From assembly GCF_013128195.2 (NCBI RefSeq), contig NZ_CP053452.2, positions 8,618,001 through 8,682,000 of the forward strand: a stretch of 64,000 nucleotides of DNA, written 5' to 3'. Shown here in pieces: positions 15,005 to 24,898 of this stretch. A program made the position numbers and the translations under genes. Under the pieces are notes generated by a model that worked only from the letters and a program-made list of their open reading frames with translations, did not search any database and was not told the origin of the DNA. This DNA comes from Frigoriglobus tundricola (lineage in GTDB: Bacteria; Planctomycetota; Planctomycetia; Gemmatales; Gemmataceae). How positions within the stretch are numbered: position 1 is the first letter of the stretch; each line of letters opens with the position of its first letter.

Positions 15005-18000
15005 ATGTCACCGCTCCTCTACACCCGGACGGCCGCTGCGGCGGTCGGGTTCGCGGTCATCGGTCTCGCACTCGCCTGGCCTCTGAAGGCCCGCGACGAG
15101 AAGCCCCCGCTGAAGGACAAGGGCGATGCTAACAAGCGGCAGCCGTGGACGACCTCGAAGGTCGTCGGCTCGCCGGAACCGCCCCCGAAGTACAAGTCCG
15201 CCCGCGTGTTCCCGAACGCGAAGTTCAATCACCCGCTCCTGATTGCCCGCTGTCCGGGTACCGAGCGGCTCTTCGTAGGCGAACAAGAGGGGTTACTGTA
15301 TTCGCTCGCAAACAAGCCCGATGCGAAGCCCGACGTGTTCCTCGACCTGCGGAAGGAATACCCGGCGCTCGTTCCGAACGCCGCTGCGAAGGGGATCGGC
15401 GAGCTGTACGGACTCGTGTTCCACCCACAGTTCGAGAAGAACCGGTTCTGTTACGTCTGTTACACGCTGGAGAAGAAGGACGGCACGCCCGGCCGCATCG
15501 CCGACGGGTCGCGGGTGTCGCGGTTCAAGGTAACGGACACCGATCCGCCCCGGATCGATGCCGCCAGCGAGGAGATCGTGATCACGTTCCAGGGCGGCGG
15601 GCACAACGGCGGCGACCTCCATTTCGGCCGCGACGGCTTCCTCTACATCTCCACCGGCGACGGGAGCGGTCCCAACCCGCCGGACCCGCTCAACACCGGG
15701 CAGGACTGTTCAGACCTCCTCTCGTCGATCCTCCGCATCGACGTGGACAAGAAGGAGACCGCCAGGAACTATGCGGTCCCGAAGGACAACCCGTTCCTCG
15801 GAATCAAGGACGTGCGGCCCGAAATCTGGGCGTTCGGGTTCCGCAACCCGTGGCGGATGAGCATCGACCGCATGACCGGCGACCTGTGGGTCGGGGACGT
15901 CGGCTGGGAACTGTGGGAGATGGTTCACCGGGTCGAAAAGGGGGGGAACTACGGGTGGAGCATCGTGGAGGGCCGCCAACCGGTGAAGCCGGACCAGAAG
16001 ATCGGCCCGGCGCCGATCCGGCCGCCGCTCCTCGAACTGCCGCACACGATCGCGTGCAGCGTGACCGGCGGGTACGTCTACCGCGGGAAGAAGTTCCCCG
16101 AACTGGTGGGTGCCTACATCTTCGGGGACTGGGAAACGCGGCGCATCTGGGCCGCGCGCTTCGAGGAGGAGAAGGCGGGCGGGAGTTCGGGGGAACGCGC
16201 GGGGACTTCTCTGAAACTGAAGGAGATGCCAGAGATCGTGAAGCCGAACATCCGTGTTTCGGCCTTCGGCGAAGATAACGCCGGCGAGCTTTACTTCCTC
16301 GAGTACGACACCGGCGTCATGTACACGCTGGAGAAGAACGACGCCGGTGCCGCGAACGCGCAGTTCCCGACGAAACTGAGCGAAACCGGCATCTTCGCTG
16401 ATGTCGCCAGGCACACCCCCGCCTTGGGGGTGATCCCCTTCTACCCCAACGCGCGCCAGTGGCAGGACGGGGCGACCGCGGACTACCTCCTCGCGCTCCC
16501 CGACCTCTCGACCGTCACGTTCTTCAGCAAGCCGCGGCCGCTGCCGGGACAGGTGTTCTGGCACGACTTCAAGATGGCGTTCCCGAAGGACACGGTTCTG
16601 GTGAAGACCCTTTCCCTCGACGTGCTGAACGGCAACCGCCAGATCGAAAAGCGGATCGAAACACAACTGCTCCATTTCGACGGCGACGACTGGCGCGGGT
16701 ACTCCTACGCGTGGCGCGACGACCAGACCGACGCCGACCTGGTGCCCATCGACGGGGCGGAGAAGGCGTTCCCCGTAGCGGCTGGAGGAAGGGCCGAGAA
16801 AGGCACCTGGGCACCCACCGGTACGCGAGAGCAAGTGTGGACCTACCACAGCCGGACGCAGTGCATCACGTGTCACAACTCCTGGTCCGAGTACGCGCTC
16901 GCCTTCACCGCGAGCCAGTTGAACCGCGCGCCGCTGTTCGCGGGCGGCGGGGTACCCAACCAACTCGTGCGGCTGACGACGCAGGGCTACGCGCGCCGGG
17001 TTGCGGCCGACGACAAGGAGCTGCCGCCGTTCGACCCGAAGGCGGTGAAGAACGAGCCGGCCCTCGCACCGCTGCACGGCGCCGACTCGCTCGACGCGCG
17101 AGCGCGGAGCTATCTCCACGTGAACTGTGCCCACTGTCACCGCTTCGGCGGCGGGGGCGGGCAGGTGGTCCTCGAACTGGACGTTGCGAAACCACTGAAC
17201 GAGACCGCCATCTTCGACGTGCGGCCGAAGCAGGGCGACTTCGGCCTACCGGACGCCCGTATCCTCGCGCCGGGCGACCCGTATCGGAGCGTGCTGTTCT
17301 ACCGCATGGCAAAGTTCGGCCGCGGCCGGATGCCGCACCTGGGATCGGTGCGCCCACACACACAGGGGCTCGATGTGATGGCGGAGTGGATCGCGTCGCT
17401 CGGGAAGCCGGCGAAGTCCTGGGAACTGCCGCCAGCGAGCGCCGAAGGGGCCGGCAAGGCGCTAACGACATTCCAAAATGGGTGGCCGTACGCCCGCGCG
17501 CTCGCGCTCGGGAAGTTGGAAGGACCGTCGGCCGAGGCGCTTCTCACCGACGCGGCGAAGCTCCCGGCCGGTCCGACGCGCGACCTGTTCGAGGGGCACC
17601 TGCCCGTCGGGCCCGGCGGCCGGAAACTCGGTGCGAACCCCCGGCCGGCAACGATTCTCGCGCTGACCGGCGACGCCAAGAGCGGTGAGGTGCTGTTCTT
17701 CAACAAAGAGATGAAGTGCGCGAACTGTCACAAAATCGGCGACCGGGGAACCGCGCTCGGCCCCGACCTGTCCCTGATCGGTAAGACGCGCACCCGGGCC
17801 GAACTGCTCGACAGCCTGCTCAACCCGTCGGCGCGGGTGGAACCGCAGTTCGCCGCGTACAACGTCCGCACCCTTGACGAGAAATCGTACACGGGGATCG
17901 TGGTCAAACGCGATGAGAAGCAGCTCACGCTCCGCGACGCCGAGAACCGGGAAGTGGTGATCGCCGGCGACACCGTGGAGAGCGTCCGGCCGTCGCGCCT

Positions 18001-18085
18001 GTCGCTGATGCCCGACGGCCAAATGGCCGGGCTGACGCCGCAGCAGGCCGCCGATCTGCTCGAGTATCTGGTGCAACGGAAATAG
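15005..18085 (+). CDS. PQQ-type sugar dehydrogenase fused to cytochrome c domains, 1026 aa
   Basis: Exported oxidoreductase. The ATG at 15005 starts a signal/anchor peptide (AAAAVGFAVIGLALAWPLK). Residues about 60-450 form a glucose/sorbosone dehydrogenase-like beta-propeller (TERLFVGEQEGLLYSL, FQGGGHNGGDLHFGRDGFLY, AFGFRNPWRMSID, GGNYGWSIVEG). A middle region follows with one heme motif CITCH (about 620), then CAHCH (about 707) and a terminal cytochrome domain with CANCH (about 905) and a GTALGPDLSLIG distal region, like TIGR03806/TIGR02603. Such proteins oxidise sugars or alcohols in the periplasm and pass electrons to the hemes. Divergent from the PhzF gene. Confidence 0.88.
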   Translation: MSPLLYTRTAAAAVGFAVIGLALAWPLKARDEKPPLKDKGDANKRQPWTTSKVVGSPEPPPKYKSARVFPNAKFNHPLLIARCPGTERLFVGEQEGLLYSLANKPDAKPDVFLDLRKEYPALVPNAAAKGIGELYGLVFHPQFEKNRFCYVCYTLEKKDGTPGRIADGSRVSRFKVTDTDPPRIDAASEEIVITFQGGGHNGGDLHFGRDGFLYISTGDGSGPNPPDPLNTGQDCSDLLSSILRIDVDKKETARNYAVPKDNPFLGIKDVRPEIWAFGFRNPWRMSIDRMTGDLWVGDVGWELWEMVHRVEKGGNYGWSIVEGRQPVKPDQKIGPAPIRPPLLELPHTIACSVTGGYVYRGKKFPELVGAYIFGDWETRRIWAARFEEEKAGGSSGERAGTSLKLKEMPEIVKPNIRVSAFGEDNAGELYFLEYDTGVMYTLEKNDAGAANAQFPTKLSETGIFADVARHTPALGVIPFYPNARQWQDGATADYLLALPDLSTVTFFSKPRPLPGQVFWHDFKMAFPKDTVLVKTLSLDVLNGNRQIEKRIETQLLHFDGDDWRGYSYAWRDDQTDADLVPIDGAEKAFPVAAGGRAEKGTWAPTGTREQVWTYHSRTQCITCHNSWSEYALAFTASQLNRAPLFAGGGVPNQLVRLTTQGYARRVAADDKELPPFDPKAVKNEPALAPLHGADSLDARARSYLHVNCAHCHRFGGGGGQVVLELDVAKPLNETAIFDVRPKQGDFGLPDARILAPGDPYRSVLFYRMAKFGRGRMPHLGSVRPHTQGLDVMAEWIASLGKPAKSWELPPASAEGAGKALTTFQNGWPYARALALGKLEGPSAEALLTDAAKLPAGPTRDLFEGHLPVGPGGRKLGANPRPATILALTGDAKSGEVLFFNKEMKCANCHKIGDRGTALGPDLSLIGKTRTRAELLDSLLNPSARVEPQFAAYNVRTLDEKSYTGIVVKRDEKQLTLRDAENREVVIAGDTVESVRPSRLSLMPDGQMAGLTPQQAADLLEYLVQRK

Positions 18086-18187
18086 TCGCCCTCGGGTGCA
18101 GTTCTGGCCCCCGACCGGTCCGTCGAATTCCGTCGCTGGAAAAAATCGCGCATGCGCCGGACCGGAGCGCGGCACTACTCTGGCACC

Positions 18188-20641
18188 ATGACGCCGACGC
18201 TTTCGGTTCTCGCCGATTTGTCTCTCGGTCACGTCCCGGACGCGGACCTCCTGCTCCGATTCGTGCGGGACGGCGATTGCGCGGCGTTCGAGCTACTCGT
18301 GCGGCGCCACTGGCGGCTGGTGTTCGGCGTGTGCCGGCGGGTCGCCGGCGACGCGCACGACGCCGAGGACGCCGCCCAGGCGGCGTTCCTCGTGCTGGTT
18401 CGCCGTGCCGAGGTCGTCCGCGGAACACACCTCGCCCCCTGGCTGGTGCGGGTGGCGTACCGCTGTGCGGTCCGTGTCCGCACGCGGCGCCGGGACCATT
18501 CCCCGATCGACCTCGCGACCGTTTCCGCCCCCGAGCCCGTCGATTCTGATTCACTTCTCTGTGCCGTCCTCGACGCCGAGTTGAACCGTTTGCCGGCCAA
18601 ATACCGTATTCCCGTGGTGCTCTGTTACCTCCAAGGGAAGACGTACGAACAGGCGGCGGCGGAACTGAACTGTCCGCTCGGAACGTTGTCCGGGCGGCTG
18701 ACCCGCGCAAAGACCCTTCTGCGGACCCGGCTCGTGCGCCGGGGCGTGACGATGAGCGCCGGGGGGCTGATGGCGTTCCTGGTCGGACTGGGATCGGGTG
18801 CGTCGGCCACGGACCACGCGGTTCGATCCATCACTGCAACGGCCGCGTCGCTCGCGCGCGGGGAAGCGATTCCCTGGCGGGCGCAGGTCGTCGCCAACGG
18901 AGTGATTCAAATGATGACATGGAAGTCGAAACTGGTGCCCGTGCTGGGGGCGGTCGCCGCGCTCCTGGGACTGGCCGCGGCGTCGGCCTCGCTCGAGCCG
19001 CCAAAACCACCCGAGCCGCCGAGAATCCCGGTTCTCGCGCTACCAACGGAAGTGAAGAAAACCGATGCCGTCGCCCTTCAGGGGGTGTGGGTGTTCGACG
19101 CCGCCCGCCGCGGAAAGGTCGACGCGCTCGGCATGGTCTGGGCGTCCCGTGTCGTCATCCACGGCGACGCGGTTTCCGTGGAGCCGTTTCTCGACGAGAA
19201 GCTCGTATTGAGGGGGAAAATCAAACTCGATGCGTCGGTCGAGCCGAAGCGGTTGGACCTGATCCTCGAAGAGCTCGACTTTGCCCCGACCGGTGACCCG
19301 TTCAAGATCGCGGCCGGGACGTATCCGGGCGTGTATAAGCTGGACGGCACGCGACTGAGCCTGTGCCTCGCGCTCGAGAAGGACGGCCCGCGCCCGGCCG
19401 CGATCGACGCACCGGGAGAGCGGGTACTCCGGGCGACGCTGGTCAAGGCGCCGGCGGGGTTCAAGGAGTTCCCGAAGGAGGTGACGGTGAAGGCGGTGGG
19501 CGCCGACGGTAAACCGGTGAGCGGGGCCGTGGTGGCCGGATTCATGAACCACCAGCCGCCGGTCGTGGAACGGACGCCCGACGGCCGCACGATCCCGCCC
19601 GAGAAGTTGACCGACGAACAGCGGAAGAAACTCGAACAGCTCAACAAGGTGCCCGCCGGCGCCATCCGAGACGAGGGGACCGGGTGGACATTCACAAGCA
19701 GCAAGACGACCGCGGCCGACGGCACGGTGAAAATCCCCTTCGAGGACCTGCCCTTCCATTCGCTCGTGGTTCGAGACCCGGCGAGCAAGCGGATGGGCCT
19801 CGCCCGCGTGTCCCCGGCTTCGCTTTTGACGGACACCGTGGTTATGGTCAAGCTCCAGCCGGAGTGCCGGGTACACGTGACGGGCGAGTGTAAGGAACTG
19901 ACGAAATCGGGCCTGACCGACGTATTCCACGCATACGTTGAAACACCGGACGGGCGCCGATTCGCGTTCAACGCCAGCGAATCCGGCAAACTGGAGTACG
20001 TGCTCGCGCCGGGCGAGTACGCCCTGCACATGTACGGTAGCAGCCTGATGGGGTCAAAGCGGGTGACGTTCACGGTGCCGAAGGACCGGAGCGAGTACGC
20101 GGTCGAACCGGTGACGCTCCCGCCGACGGGGTTCTTGACGCTCATCGGGAAGCCGGCTCCGGAACTGACCGACGTGGTCGCCTGGAAGGGAGCGGCGGTG
20201 AAACTGGCCGACCTGAAAGGCAAGTACGTGCTGGTGGAGTTCTGGGGGTACTGGTGCGGACCGTGCGTCGCTTCGATGCCGGTACTCATGGAGTTACACG
20301 ACCGCTTCAAAGATAAGGGCGTGGTAATTGTCGGCGTCCACGTCGATGCGGACGGCGAGGTGGACACTGTGCGTGCCCTCGACGACAAACTCGCCCTGTA
20401 CAAGAAGGATCTGTGGAAGGGGAGGGACATCCCGTTCCCGGTGGCCCTCACGTCCGGCAAGCGGGCGCAGGACGATGAGAACGCGGGCCGTGGGGTGCTG
20501 GCCACGAGGTACGGCGTCCGCGGCTACCCGAGTACCGTTCTGATCGACGCCGCCGGCAAGGTGGTGGGCAAGTTCCACGCTCGGGATGTCAAGGCCGCCG
20601 CCGAGCGCCTCGAAGAGTTGCTGAAGGAGGCGAAGAAATGA
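18188..20641 (+). CDS. ECF sigma factor fused to membrane span and thioredoxin domain, 817 aa
   Basis: ATG at 18188. Residues 1-180 are a complete ECF sigma-70: region 2 (FGVCRRVAGDAHDAEDAAQA) and region 4 (YLQGKTYEQAAAELNCPLGT). A membrane span follows at about 250-265 (VPVLGAVAALLGLAAASAS), then a TIGR03067-like domain (about 290-430, LQGVWVFDAARRG), a carboxypeptidase-regulatory-like beta region, and a C-terminal TlpA-like thioredoxin (about 650-815) with active site WCGPC (Cys690, Cys693) and cis-Pro YPSTV. Membrane-anchored sigma factors are known in Gemmata-type planctomycetes; a redox-active thioredoxin tail is unusual. The reading frame is continuous. Confidence 0.85.
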   Translation: MTPTLSVLADLSLGHVPDADLLLRFVRDGDCAAFELLVRRHWRLVFGVCRRVAGDAHDAEDAAQAAFLVLVRRAEVVRGTHLAPWLVRVAYRCAVRVRTRRRDHSPIDLATVSAPEPVDSDSLLCAVLDAELNRLPAKYRIPVVLCYLQGKTYEQAAAELNCPLGTLSGRLTRAKTLLRTRLVRRGVTMSAGGLMAFLVGLGSGASATDHAVRSITATAASLARGEAIPWRAQVVANGVIQMMTWKSKLVPVLGAVAALLGLAAASASLEPPKPPEPPRIPVLALPTEVKKTDAVALQGVWVFDAARRGKVDALGMVWASRVVIHGDAVSVEPFLDEKLVLRGKIKLDASVEPKRLDLILEELDFAPTGDPFKIAAGTYPGVYKLDGTRLSLCLALEKDGPRPAAIDAPGERVLRATLVKAPAGFKEFPKEVTVKAVGADGKPVSGAVVAGFMNHQPPVVERTPDGRTIPPEKLTDEQRKKLEQLNKVPAGAIRDEGTGWTFTSSKTTAADGTVKIPFEDLPFHSLVVRDPASKRMGLARVSPASLLTDTVVMVKLQPECRVHVTGECKELTKSGLTDVFHAYVETPDGRRFAFNASESGKLEYVLAPGEYALHMYGSSLMGSKRVTFTVPKDRSEYAVEPVTLPPTGFLTLIGKPAPELTDVVAWKGAAVKLADLKGKYVLVEFWGYWCGPCVASMPVLMELHDRFKDKGVVIVGVHVDADGEVDTVRALDDKLALYKKDLWKGRDIPFPVALTSGKRAQDDENAGRGVLATRYGVRGYPSTVLIDAAGKVVGKFHARDVKAAAERLEELLKEAKK

Positions 20642-20764
20642 CGGTTCGCGGACCTACGTCATAAAGCCGAGCGGCGTGGCACGATCCTCCGGATACACGA
20701 ACCGACGCTTCAGTGCTATTCGTGTACTTGGTGGGTCGATGCCACGCCCCGTACCGGAGACGCC

Positions 20765-21241
20765 ATGATCCGCCCCGCGACGCCTGCTGACGTACCCGTG
20801 ATTGCACAGCTCATCCGCGACCTCGCGGAGTACGAGCGCCTCTTGCACGCGGTCGTATTGACGGAGACCGACCTCCGGACCCACCTGTTCGGCCCACGCC
20901 CCTACGCGGAAGTTCTGCTGGCGGAAGACGACGGGGCGGTGGTCGGCTTCGCGCTGTTCTTCCACAACTACTCGACGTTCCGCGCCAAGCCCGGCATCTA
21001 TCTCGAAGACCTCTTCGTGGTTCCGGAGGCACGAGGGAAGGGCTTCGGCAAAGCGCTGCTCGCGGCGCTGGCGAAGCTCGCCGTCGATCGCGATTGTTGT
21101 CGCGTGGAGTGGTCGGTCCTTAACTGGAACGCGCCCTCGATCGCGTTCTACCAGTCGCTCGGCGCGACACCCATGAACGAGTGGACCGTCTACCGACTGA
21201 CGGACGGGGCGCTGAGGAAATTGGCCGCGGCTTCTTCGTAG
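20765..21241 (+). CDS. GNAT-family N-acetyltransferase, 158 aa
   Basis: Complete GNAT fold: MIRPATPADVPVIAQLIRDL start, central beta strands with GFALFFHNYSTFRAKPGIYL, motif A EARGKGFGKALLAAL binding acetyl-CoA, and SVLNWNAPSIAFYQSLGATP. The FHNYSTF...LEDLFV pattern is close to the spermidine/diamine acetyltransferase-like (SAT) subgroup; the substrate is not determined. ATG at 20765 follows the sigma-thioredoxin gene by about 120 bp in the same direction. Confidence 0.88.
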   Translation: MIRPATPADVPVIAQLIRDLAEYERLLHAVVLTETDLRTHLFGPRPYAEVLLAEDDGAVVGFALFFHNYSTFRAKPGIYLEDLFVVPEARGKGFGKALLAALAKLAVDRDCCRVEWSVLNWNAPSIAFYQSLGATPMNEWTVYRLTDGALRKLAAASS

Positions 21242-21345
21242 ATGAGTTGCGTCACATGCTCAGACAGAAGTGGCCGCCGATCGAGTCCGCTGCGCAATCG
21301 GTGCCCTTTTTTCTTTGTTGATTCGTCTGCTGAGGAGATACCGAT

Positions 21346-21720
21346 TTACGGTTTTTTGGGCTCGGGGCTGCAAAACACCCCGAGCTTGCCGTTGACAGTG
21401 GAGATGGAGAACGACTGGGTCGCCGCCTTGCAGTTCAGGTTGCCGTTCCACAGTGTCATCGGTTGGGCGCCGGCGTCCAGCACCTCGTAGCTCTTGATGC
21501 CGGGTGTGTTTTGGAACTCGCGAAACGATTCGCCCGCGAGCAACTTGGTCGGCTTTCCGCGCACCTGCTTGCCGTTGACCACGACGACTTCCTGGACCGT
21601 GACGGCTTTGTTGGTGTCGTTCTTGATCGTGACCCAGCCCGCATCGGCCGCGCCGGCGCCAACGACCGCACAGAGTGCGGCGAAAGCAAAGGCGAGCAGT
21701 CTGGACCGGCGGGGGAACAT
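21346..21720 (-). CDS. Small secreted protein, 124 aa
   Basis: ATG at 21720 with GAGGTG 7 bases upstream. Signal peptide MFPRRSRLLAFAFAALCAVV and AADAG. The mature domain is an all-beta fold (WVTIKNDTNKAVTVQEVVVV, KLLAGESFREFQ, MTLWNGNLNCKAATQSFSI), about 95 residues. No family recognised; the strand pattern resembles small ligand-binding Ig-like proteins common in planctomycete secretomes. Confidence 0.7.
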   Translation of the reverse strand: MFPRRSRLLAFAFAALCAVVGAGAADAGWVTIKNDTNKAVTVQEVVVVNGKQVRGKPTKLLAGESFREFQNTPGIKSYEVLDAGAQPMTLWNGNLNCKAATQSFSISTVNGKLGVFCSPEPKKP

Positions 21721-21842
21721 GCGGGCACCTCGCAAGTGAGCGCAGTCGCATACTGCCCCAGAGACGCCGGTCCGCGCGAGTCTTGCGCGCGAAATCCGCC
21801 AAGTTTAATTTTTCCGTCGCGGATCGTGAAAAATGTCACAAG

Positions 21843-22805
21843 TCATGCGGCAGTGCGAGGTTCCGGTTTTGCCTGTCGTGCGGCTTGCTCGAACTCCTTG
21901 ACGGCATCGACCGCGAACGGGATGGCCGGACCAGCCCATTCGAGCATGTTCGCTGTAAAGCCCGCTTTCACCCCCGCCTGCGTCACGTGCGCTAACAGCG
22001 CCCCCCGTGAGCAAACTTTCTGCGCGGCGAGTTTCGCGTCGTACTCCTGGAGCCGCCGGTGCAATTCCTGTCCGTTTGAGGGTAATCCCGACTTGGGCGC
22101 TTCGGGCTTCGAGGTATCAGCCTTCGGTTCTACCTTCGCGGCTTCGACCTTGGGTTCCGGTTTTGGTGCGGGCTTGGGAGCTTCCGCGTTCGGTTGTGGT
22201 GGCGAAGTGGGCACGGCGACGGGCTTCGGTGCTTGTATCGGTGGGGTGGGTGCGGCAGCGGCTTTCGGCGCTTCCGATTTCGAAAGGTTAACGGACGGAT
22301 TGGGAGCGCTGGGGGAGGGGGCTTTGGGTTTCGGAATCCCGATCGCCGGCATCTGGGGAACCTGGACGATCTGCTTCTTCACCGGGTCGTAGTCCACCCA
22401 TTGCGCCGGCAAACGGTAGAGGTACCGCCCGACACCGAACTTCACGGCCGCGCGCTTCAGGGCGTCGCTGAACGCGGCCTTGAGACGATCACCGCCGTCG
22501 GGTTGTTCGCTCGGGCTGCCGACGTCCGTTTTGGTGATCCACCGATCGCCGAGTTTGCACCGGAGCCGACACATCACGGAACCGTCGGGGAGGATCTTGT
22601 AGCCGTCTTCCCAGTTCTCGACACCCAGAACCTCGTCGAGCCGGTCTTGGATCAGTCGCGCGTCGATGTAGGCCATTGCGAGACAGCGGTTGTTCTTCAC
22701 CATCTGGGGTTTGTACTTTACGTCACGCGGTTCGAACGGGGCGGCGAGGCTGGCGGTGAGTGCCTTCACCTCGGGGTCGCGCTGGGTCAGCGATGCTGCG
22801 GACAT
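21843..22805 (-). CDS. Rad52-family single-strand annealing protein, 320 aa
   Basis: DNA repair/recombination protein. Residues 20-165 match the Rad52/Rad22 core: AYIDARLIQDRLDEVLGVEN, WEDGYKI, and the Ser/Lys-rich AFSDALKRAAVKFGVGRYLY, the typical DNA-binding helix. A long Pro/Ala/Lys-rich linker (about 170-265) follows, then a short helical C-terminal domain (LQEYDAKLAAQKVC to end). ATG at 22805 has GAGGTG upstream. Rad52-like proteins usually ride on phages or mobile elements, but no phage genes adjoin it here. Annealing activity is inferred from family. Confidence 0.75.
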   Translation of the reverse strand: MSAASLTQRDPEVKALTASLAAPFEPRDVKYKPQMVKNNRCLAMAYIDARLIQDRLDEVLGVENWEDGYKILPDGSVMCRLRCKLGDRWITKTDVGSPSEQPDGGDRLKAAFSDALKRAAVKFGVGRYLYRLPAQWVDYDPVKKQIVQVPQMPAIGIPKPKAPSPSAPNPSVNLSKSEAPKAAAAPTPPIQAPKPVAVPTSPPQPNAEAPKPAPKPEPKVEAAKVEPKADTSKPEAPKSGLPSNGQELHRRLQEYDAKLAAQKVCSRGALLAHVTQAGVKAGFTANMLEWAGPAIPFAVDAVKEFEQAARQAKPEPRTAA

Positions 22806-23170
22806 GGGACACCTCAACCGGGGAGCGGATTTTGATGAGGTATAGTGTACAAATGTGATTGTGGCTAGTGCGATGTCCGTTGTCGTCTCGGGCCGACCCG
22901 CGCGTGCGGATGTGAGCGCACAACCGGTACTGACCGATACCGCGGATGGTGGGAACGAAAGCCGATCGGAAGGATGGGGCAGGGGGCGCACGCGGCGGGC
23001 GGGGATCGGCGCGCCATTCCGGATTATGGTGCTTTTTTCTTGCGGACGGGTTGGCCCCTGGTTATGTGGTTCGCCCACTTTCGAAGATCACACAATCGTC
23101 GGCCTTCTGGGCTCAGGTGCCTGAGTCTGGTGGGCGGTGCCTGCCTGGTGACCAGAGCCGGAGGGTTCGG
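22806..23170. other. Promoter region between Rad52-like gene and efflux operon
   Basis: No gene seen. Divergent promoters are expected here. An A/T-rich stretch GTATAGTGTACAAATGTG lies at about 22843-22860, near the Rad52-like start; the long open frame from 22946 into the operon is polar and unlikely to be translated. The ribosome site of the outer-membrane gene (GGAGGG) is at 23160. Confidence 0.45.
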
Positions 23171-24898
23171 ATGCGCTCCTGCGAAAGTGACCGGACCGAC
23201 GTTCCAACCCGGAGCGGTCGGCTCCTGGCCGGTGCCTCTCTCTTGCTCCTGATGACCGGCTGCACCACGTTTCGAGAATGGGTCGATAACGGGTTCAAAG
23301 TTGGGCCGAACTATCGGCCGCCACAAGCGGCCGTTTCGGCCCAATGGATCGACTCGGGTGACGGTCGGTTCGCCTCCGCCGCACCGGACCCCGCATGGTG
23401 GGGCGTGTTCGCGGACCCGACGCTTTCCGAACTCATCGCCACCGCCGCCCGCGAGAACCTGGACCTGAAGGCCGCGGGCACGCGCATCCTTCAGGCCCAG
23501 GCCCAAAGGAACATCGCGGCCGGGAACTTGTTTCCGCAGACCCAGCAACTCCAAGGTGCTTATGCCCACGCCCAGCTCGGCTCGAACGGGAGCTTCCTGA
23601 ACCAACTCGTCGGGTCATCGGGAGCGAACGGGAGCGGGGCGAATTTCGTGAACCTGTGGACGACCGGTTTCAACGCGTCCTGGGAACTCGATTTCTGGGG
23701 CCGCTACCGGCGAGCGATCGAGTCCGCCAACGCCGAAGTCGGCGTCTCCGTCGAGGAGCTGCGCGATTCGCTCGTCATGCTCACCGCCGCCGTGGCGACC
23801 GCCTACGTTCAGGCACGGACGTACCAGCAGCGCCTGGTCTACGCCCGCCAAAATGTGGAGGCCCAACAGGGTGCCCTGAAGATCGCCGAGGTCCGGCTCG
23901 CGGAGGGGCGGGCAACTGGGCTCGACGTGGCTCAGGCCCAGGCCAACCTGGCCCAGACGGAGGCCACGATTCCGGCCCTGGAGATCGGCTTGCGGCAGGC
24001 GAACAATCAGCTCTGTGTCCTCCTCGCGCGGCCGGCCAGGGATCTGCTCCCGGAACTGGATCGTGGTCCGATTCCGTCGGCCCCGCCGACCGCGGCCGTC
24101 GGAATCCCGGCGGACCTGTTGGAGCGCCGCCCGGACGTCCGGCGCGCGCGGCGCGCGGTGGCGGCCCAGTCCGCGCAGATCGGAGTTGCCGAGGCCGATT
24201 TCTACCCGAGCGTCGGCGTGACCGGGTTCATTGGCTACGCGTCCACCGACATTCGGCGCCTGTTCGACGAGAACAGTTTTACCGGCTACATCCTGCCAAA
24301 TTTCCAGTGGAAGATTCTGAACTACGGCCGAATCGTGAACAACGTTCGCACCCAGGACGCCAAGCTCCAGGAGCGCGTGTTGAGCTACCAACAAACGGTC
24401 CTCACGGCCGGGCGAGAAGTGGAAGACGCGCTGGTCAGTTACGTTCAGTACCAGTCGCAGGTGAAAGCGCTCGAGCGGAGCGTTCGCGCGGCCGAAAAGT
24501 CGGTGGAGTTGGTCCTGGAGCAATATCGTGAGGGGCGGACCGACTTCAATCGGGTGTTCACCACGCAGGCCCAACTCGCCACGCAGCAGGACCAGTTAGC
24601 TGCGGCCCGGGGCAACGTCGTGCTCGGGCTCATTAACGTTTACCGGGCACTCGGGGGCGCCTGGCAGGTGTTTGATCCGGAAGTGGTCCCCGTGAACCCG
24701 CTCGAACGTTACTGTCCTCCGGTCGCTCCGGGAATTGGTTATCCGCCACTGCGGACATCATCCCCTACGGCTCCGAACCAGCCAGCGCCCACCGTGCCGC
24801 TGCCACGGCCGATTACAGCGGACCCGAACAGCGATGCCCAGTCCGGGGCCGTTAGCCCGACAATCAAAGGGGGAAGGGTCTTGCCCCGTGGCTGGTGA
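23171..24898 (+). CDS. Outer-membrane efflux factor (RND/NodT-type lipoprotein), 575 aa
   Basis: TolC-like outer-membrane channel of a tripartite exporter. ATG at 23171 with GGAGGG upstream. Signal and lipobox ASLLLLMTGC (Cys acylation site). Two OEP repeats follow: an N-terminal NYRPP/WWGVFADPTLSELIATA motif typical of NodT, long coiled-coil helices (DLKAAGTRILQAQAQRN, DVAQAQANLAQTEATIP), and a second copy with LLERRPDVRRARRAVAAQSA and EADFYPSVGVTGFIGYAS. The last 90 residues are a Pro-rich tail. First gene of the operon 23171-28677. Confidence 0.9.
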   Translation: MRSCESDRTDVPTRSGRLLAGASLLLLMTGCTTFREWVDNGFKVGPNYRPPQAAVSAQWIDSGDGRFASAAPDPAWWGVFADPTLSELIATAARENLDLKAAGTRILQAQAQRNIAAGNLFPQTQQLQGAYAHAQLGSNGSFLNQLVGSSGANGSGANFVNLWTTGFNASWELDFWGRYRRAIESANAEVGVSVEELRDSLVMLTAAVATAYVQARTYQQRLVYARQNVEAQQGALKIAEVRLAEGRATGLDVAQAQANLAQTEATIPALEIGLRQANNQLCVLLARPARDLLPELDRGPIPSAPPTAAVGIPADLLERRPDVRRARRAVAAQSAQIGVAEADFYPSVGVTGFIGYASTDIRRLFDENSFTGYILPNFQWKILNYGRIVNNVRTQDAKLQERVLSYQQTVLTAGREVEDALVSYVQYQSQVKALERSVRAAEKSVELVLEQYREGRTDFNRVFTTQAQLATQQDQLAAARGNVVLGLINVYRALGGAWQVFDPEVVPVNPLERYCPPVAPGIGYPPLRTSSPTAPNQPAPTVPLPRPITADPNSDAQSGAVSPTIKGGRVLPRGW

